A stretch of 64,000 nucleotides of DNA from Caulobacter segnis ATCC 21756 (GTDB lineage: Bacteria; Pseudomonadota; Alphaproteobacteria; Caulobacterales; Caulobacteraceae), in the NCBI RefSeq assembly GCF_000092285.1, contig NC_014100.1, forward strand, positions 1 to 64,000, written 5' to 3'. Below the pieces are notes generated by a model. The model had not been told where the DNA came from and did no database searches. It saw only the letters and a list, made by a program, of their open reading frames with translations. This document shows, in pieces, positions 60,734-64,000 of the stretch. Numbering within the stretch: the first letter of the stretch is position 1; every line of letters starts with the position of its first letter. The translations under genes and the position numbers were made by a program.

Positions 60734-61777
60734 ATGACGCCTTATGACGACAGCGCCGCGCAAGCGGTCTTGGCCACGCCCCGCCCGCCCGTCTTGGTGG
60801 ACGGTTTCGGCCGCGCCGTCACCTATCTGCGCGTCTCGGTCACCGACCGCTGCGACCTGCGCTGCGTCTACTGCATGGCCGAGCACATGACCTTCCTGCC
60901 GAAGGCCGACGTGCTGACCCTGGAGGAGCTGGACCGCCTGGCCTCGACCTTCGTGGCCTTGGGCGTGCGCAAGCTGCGCCTGACCGGCGGCGAGCCGCTG
61001 GTTCGCAAGGGCTTCATGACCCTGGTCGAGCGGCTGTCGCGGCATCTGGCGTCCGGCGCTCTCGATGAGCTGACCCTGACCACGAACGGCGCTCAGCTGG
61101 AGCGTTACGCCGCCGAGCTCGCCCGCCACGGCGTGCGGCGGATCAACGTGTCGCTGGACGCGCTGGACCCGGCGATCTTCCGTCGTTTGACCCGAGGCGG
61201 CGACGTGGCGCGGGTGATCGCCGGGATCGACGCGGCCCAGGCCGCCGGCATGGCGGTGAAGATCAACGCCGTGGCGCTGAAGGACGACAACGCCAAGGAT
61301 CTGCCGGACCTGATCGCCTGGGCCCACGCGCGCGGCTGCGACATCAGCCTGATCGAGACCATGCCCTTGGGCGAGGTCGAGCAGGACCGCACCGACCAGT
61401 TCCTGTCCCTGGCCGAGGTGCGGCGCGATCTTTCTTCGTACTGGACGCTGGAGGACATCCCGTTCGCCACCGGCGGGCCGGCCCGTTACGTCCGGATCAC
61501 CGAGACGGGCGGCCGCTTGGGCTTCATCACCCCGCTCAGCCACAATTTCTGCGAGGCCTGCAATCGGGTGCGTCTGACCTGCACAGGCACCCTGCACACC
61601 TGCCTGGGCCGCGACGACGCCAGCGATCTGCGGGCGGTGCTGCGCTCCGGCGCCGACGAGGCGAGGCTTCGGGCGGCGATCTTCGCGGCCATTGGGACCA
61701 AGCCCCAGGGCCATGATTTCCAGATCGCCGCGGCGCGTCCGGCGGTCGCCCGCCACATGTCGACGACGGGAGGCTAA
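60734..61777 (+). CDS. moaA: GTP 3',8-cyclase MoaA
   Basis: Radical-SAM enzyme for the first step of molybdenum cofactor synthesis from GTP. From the ATG giving [10 protein letters not shown] it is 347 residues. The radical cluster uses [15 protein letters not shown], the GTP-side cluster uses [21 protein letters not shown], and the C-terminus ends in the essential double glycine (STTGG). It is first in a tight moaA-moaD-moaE run, two bases before moaD. Confidence 0.97.
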   Translation: MTPYDDSAAQAVLATPRPPVLVDGFGRAVTYLRVSVTDRCDLRCVYCMAEHMTFLPKADVLTLEELDRLASTFVALGVRKLRLTGGEPLVRKGFMTLVERLSRHLASGALDELTLTTNGAQLERYAAELARHGVRRINVSLDALDPAIFRRLTRGGDVARVIAGIDAAQAAGMAVKINAVALKDDNAKDLPDLIAWAHARGCDISLIETMPLGEVEQDRTDQFLSLAEVRRDLSSYWTLEDIPFATGGPARYVRITETGGRLGFITPLSHNFCEACNRVRLTCTGTLHTCLGRDDASDLRAVLRSGADEARLRAAIFAAIGTKPQGHDFQIAAARPAVARHMSTTGG

Positions 61778-61779
61778 AG

Positions 61780-62019
61780 ATGGCGCGCGTGCTGCTGTTC
61801 GGACGCCTGGCCGATCAGGCGGGCTGGCGCGACCGCTCGGTCGAGGCCGGTGACCTTTCCGCTTTGCGCGCGGCGCTGGCCGCCGAGGACGCGGGGCTGG
61901 GCGAAGCCTTGGCCGCGCCGGGCGTGCAGGTCGCCGTCGACAAGGTCCTGGTGCGAGGCGAGGCGTCCCTGGCGGCCGGCGCCGAGGTCGCCTTCCTGCC
62001 GCCGATGAGCGGCGGATGA
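61780..62019 (+). CDS. moaD: Molybdopterin synthase small subunit MoaD
   Basis: Ubiquitin-like sulfur carrier that donates thiocarboxylate sulfur in molybdopterin synthesis. The 79-residue protein starts MARVLLFGRLADQAGW and ends PPMSGG; the C-terminal GG is the site of activation by MoeB. It overlaps moaE by four bases (ATGA), matching their stoichiometric complex. Confidence 0.95.
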   Translation: MARVLLFGRLADQAGWRDRSVEAGDLSALRAALAAEDAGLGEALAAPGVQVAVDKVLVRGEASLAAGAEVAFLPPMSGG

Positions 62020-62459
62020 AAATCGTCCTGACCGACCGGCCGTTCGAGCCGGGCGCGCTGGTGACGGCCTTCTGCGCCGATCGGGCCGAGACGGGGGCCG
62101 TGGCGACCTTCGTGGGACTGGCGCGCGCCGAACAGGGCCAGGCCGCGGCGCTGGAGCTCGAGGCCTATCCCGGCTTCACCGAGGCGGCGATCGGCGAGAT
62201 CGCGGCCCAGGCCGTCGCGCGCTTCCATCTGCAGGACGTCCAGGTCGTCCACCGCGTGGGCCGTATCGCGCCGGGCGAGGCGATCGTCTTCGTCGCCACG
62301 GCCGCCGGCCACCGCCGCGAGGCCTTCGAGGCCTGCGATTTCCTGATGGATTATCTGAAGAGCCGCGCGCCCTTCTGGAAGAAGGAGCACGGTCCGGACG
62401 GCGCGCGCTGGATCGAGCCGACGGACCGCGATAGGACCGACGCGCAGCGCTGGGATTGA
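62016..62459 (+). CDS. moaE: Molybdopterin synthase large subunit MoaE
   Basis: Catalytic subunit that converts cyclic pyranopterin phosphate to molybdopterin with MoaD. The 147-residue protein has the family segments GAVATFVGLARAE, VHRVGRIAPGEAIVFVATAAGHRREAFEACDFLMDYLKSRAPFWKKEH. The lysines in the last segment are those used in catalysis in relatives. It overlaps moaD at its start and is just upstream of moaB. Confidence 0.96.
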   Translation: MKIVLTDRPFEPGALVTAFCADRAETGAVATFVGLARAEQGQAAALELEAYPGFTEAAIGEIAAQAVARFHLQDVQVVHRVGRIAPGEAIVFVATAAGHRREAFEACDFLMDYLKSRAPFWKKEHGPDGARWIEPTDRDRTDAQRWD

Positions 62460-62473
62460 ACGTGGAGAAACCG

Positions 62474-63028
62474 ATGTCGGACGCGGGCCTCAAGCCGGGC
62501 GGCGGGATCAAGCCGGAATTGCCGTTCAAGCCGGTGCGCGTGGCGGTGCTGACCGTTTCGGACACCCGCGACGAGGCGAGCGACACCTCGGGCCAGATCC
62601 TGGTCGAGCGGATCAAGGCCGCGGGTCACGAGCTTGCCGGCCGTGTCGTGGTCCGAGACGACATCGAGCGCATTCGCGATCAGGTCCGCGACTGGATCGC
62701 CAGCAAGGCCGTCGACGCCATCGTCACCACGGGCGGCACGGGCCTGACCGGCCGCGATGTCACGGTCGAGGCGCTGGAGCCCCTGTTCGACAAGAAGATC
62801 GACGGTTTCTCGGTCGTCTTCCACCTGGTGTCCTACGCCTCGGTGGGCCTTTCGACCCTGCAGTCGCGCGCCACGGCGGGGCTGATCGGCGGCGTCTTCG
62901 TCTTCTGCCTGCCGGGCAGCAACGGCGCGGTGAAGGACGGCTGGGACAAGGTGATCAGCGCCCAGCTCGACAGCCGCCACAAGCCCTGCAACATGGTCGA
63001 GCTGATGCCCCGCTTGCTCGAACAATGA
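62474..63028 (+). CDS. moaB: Molybdenum cofactor biosynthesis protein MoaB
   Basis: MoaB/Mog-type protein that adenylates molybdopterin or helps insert molybdenum. I start it at the ATG giving [10 protein letters not shown], with GGAGA seven bases upstream, for 184 residues; a TTG overlapping the moaE stop would add six residues. The MPT-binding signature [18 protein letters not shown] and the conserved [16 protein letters not shown] are present. It lies between moaE and moaC. Confidence 0.93.
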   Translation: MSDAGLKPGGGIKPELPFKPVRVAVLTVSDTRDEASDTSGQILVERIKAAGHELAGRVVVRDDIERIRDQVRDWIASKAVDAIVTTGGTGLTGRDVTVEALEPLFDKKIDGFSVVFHLVSYASVGLSTLQSRATAGLIGGVFVFCLPGSNGAVKDGWDKVISAQLDSRHKPCNMVELMPRLLEQ

Positions 63029-63041
63029 GGCTTTTGGAACC

Positions 63042-63515
63042 GTGAGCAAGCTCACCCACATCGACGACCAGGGCCGCGCCCGCATGGTCGACGTCTCCGA
63101 CAAGCCGGCCACGGCGCGCGAGGCGGTCGCCGGCGGCTTCGTGCGGATGAGCGCCGAGACCTTGGCGCTGGCGGTATCGGGCTCGGGCCGCAAGGGCGAC
63201 GTTCGCGCCGTAGCCGAGCTGGCGGGCGTGATGGCGGCCAAGAAGACCTCGGACCTGATCCCGCTGTGTCATCCCCTGGCCCTGTCGAAGGTCGAAGTGT
63301 CGGTCGAACCGGCCGAGGGCGGCTTATCGGTGACAGCGAGGGTCAAGACCACCGGCCCCACCGGCGTCGAGATGGAAGCGCTGACCGCGGCGTCCATCGC
63401 CTGCCTGACGATCTACGACATGCTGAAGGCCGCCGAGAAGGGCATGGTCATCGAGGCCGTGCGCCTGCTGGAAAAGACCGGCGGCAAGTCGGGAGACTGG
63501 CTGGCGGACCGCTAG
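63042..63515 (+). CDS. moaC: Cyclic pyranopterin monophosphate synthase MoaC
   Basis: Completes the first step of Moco synthesis with MoaA. The 157-residue protein, from GTG, has the family core TARMVDVS-type opening ([19 protein letters not shown]), [25 protein letters not shown], and [23 protein letters not shown] with the catalytic Lys/His region. It lies 13 bases after moaB and ends the moa cluster. Confidence 0.96.
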   Translation: MSKLTHIDDQGRARMVDVSDKPATAREAVAGGFVRMSAETLALAVSGSGRKGDVRAVAELAGVMAAKKTSDLIPLCHPLALSKVEVSVEPAEGGLSVTARVKTTGPTGVEMEALTAASIACLTIYDMLKAAEKGMVIEAVRLLEKTGGKSGDWLADR

Positions 63516-63528
63516 GCGGTCTGGGCGT

Positions 63529-63873
63529 CTAATCCCTGGGGCCCGACGCCGGATCCAGAGGCCAGACCTCGACGACGCCCTGCGCCACCGCGCAGGGACT
63601 TTGGGCCGCGATGGCGATCGCGGCGTCCAGGTCCGGGGCCTCGATCAGGGCGAAACCCGCTATCGGCAGATCGGCGGACAAGAATGAGCCCTCCGTCACT
63701 TCCACCTTCGCGGCGTCATGATTTCGCACCTGCACGGGCCTACCCGCCACACCCATGACGTCGCCTTCGCGCACGCGCCGGGCGTCGGCCGCATGCGCGG
63801 CGTCTCGCACCACCTTGGCCGTCCGATCGTAACCGGACCTGTCTCCATAGCCGATGGTGATGAACCGGGGCAT
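63529..63873 (-). CDS. YCII-related (DGPF-type) domain protein
   Basis: Small cytosolic protein of the YCII/DGPF family, function unknown, with a ferredoxin-like fold. From the ATG giving MPRFITIGYGD it is 114 residues; the open frame extends 13 codons upstream. Typical features are the opening MPRFITIGYGDRSGYDRT, the FALIEAPDLDAAIAIAAQSPCA helix and the final EVWPLDPASG. Such genes often sit beside an ECF sigma factor gene; the DNA beyond 63970 might hold that partner, but too little is visible. Confidence 0.82.
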   Translation of the reverse strand: MPRFITIGYGDRSGYDRTAKVVRDAAHAADARRVREGDVMGVAGRPVQVRNHDAAKVEVTEGSFLSADLPIAGFALIEAPDLDAAIAIAAQSPCAVAQGVVEVWPLDPASGPRD

Positions 63874-63969
63874 GAGGTCTGAACGCGAAGGTCCAACGGC
63901 GGTTCTCCGCAAGCCCTGGGCTTTCCGCCGTCAGACCGTCGTGGAGGGCGGCCAAGGCCGCCGCTCGCC

Positions 63970-64000
63970 TTACGCCGCCGCCGCGCTACGAGCCTCGGCG
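63970..64000 (-). CDS. Possible C-terminus of a gene running off the window
   Basis: On the - strand the last bases read AEARSAAAA then TAA, with high-GC third positions like the neighbouring genes. It may be the end of a gene encoded beyond the window and upstream of the YCII gene. Nine residues cannot identify it. Confidence 0.25.
   Translation of the reverse strand, partial: AEARSAAAA

Overview
The window is GC-rich (third codon positions almost all G or C) chromosomal DNA from an alphaproteobacterium, almost certainly Caulobacter (close to C. vibrioides/C. segnis). DnaA, DnaK/DnaJ, GlnD, the infB and pnp regions and a CYP153 P450 all read like that genus, and the window opens at dnaA as in the Caulobacter origin region. 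I identified it from memory of the proteins, not by a database search. Most of the window is chromosomal core. I see no phage, insertion sequence, CRISPR array, tRNA or rRNA gene.

Layout. 1-17.8 kb: dnaA, an AlkB-like dioxygenase, a secreted M1 aminopeptidase, the dnaK-dnaJ heat-shock pair with a likely sigma-32 promoter, mutS, glnD, a DsbA-like lipoprotein, murJ and trpS. 17.8-22.9 kb: CYP153 alkane hydroxylase divergent from an Nfu-type Fe-S carrier, a RutE-type nitroreductase, a lipoprotein, tsaB-rimI and fur. 22.9-28.7 kb: the miaB-phoH-ybeY-corC-lnt operon and an XRE regulator. 28.7-31.4 kb: metK, trmB and ppa. 31.5-44.2 kb: the translation/RNA cluster rimP-nusA-ylxR-infB and rbfA-truB-rpsO-pnp, split by three unrelated genes. 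44.2-51.3 kb: a DUF1206 membrane protein, an alpha/beta hydrolase behind a perfect FixK/FNR-type box, RNase T2, a LysE exporter, and a TonB-dependent siderophore receptor followed by a PiuC-type hydroxylase. 51.3-57 kb: a soluble hybrid histidine kinase, an MHS-family transporter, a siroheme-synthase-like protein and an MliC lipoprotein. 57.1-63.9 kb: a molybdenum block with an IorAB-type molybdoenzyme, a MocA-like nucleotidyltransferase and moaA-D-E-B-C, then a YCII-domain protein.

Two things stand out. First, five genes (M1 aminopeptidase, dnaK, infB, the MHS transporter, mliC) are each broken by one tiny indel in a short repeat or homopolymer. Because DnaK and IF-2 are essential, sequence or assembly error is the most likely cause, and the reading frames should be joined. 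Second, the intergenic spaces carry palindromic elements of at least two families: compound inverted repeats between convergent genes (17.8 and 46.3 kb), and hairpins beginning CTAGAGC that supply the stop codon of the preceding gene (34.6 and 37.8 kb).

Regulatory candidates found by eye are two FixK/FNR-type boxes, one Fur-like box, a SAM-cycle-type palindrome before metK, and palindromes before nfu/CYP153 and the nitroreductase. I found no convincing new multi-gene system.
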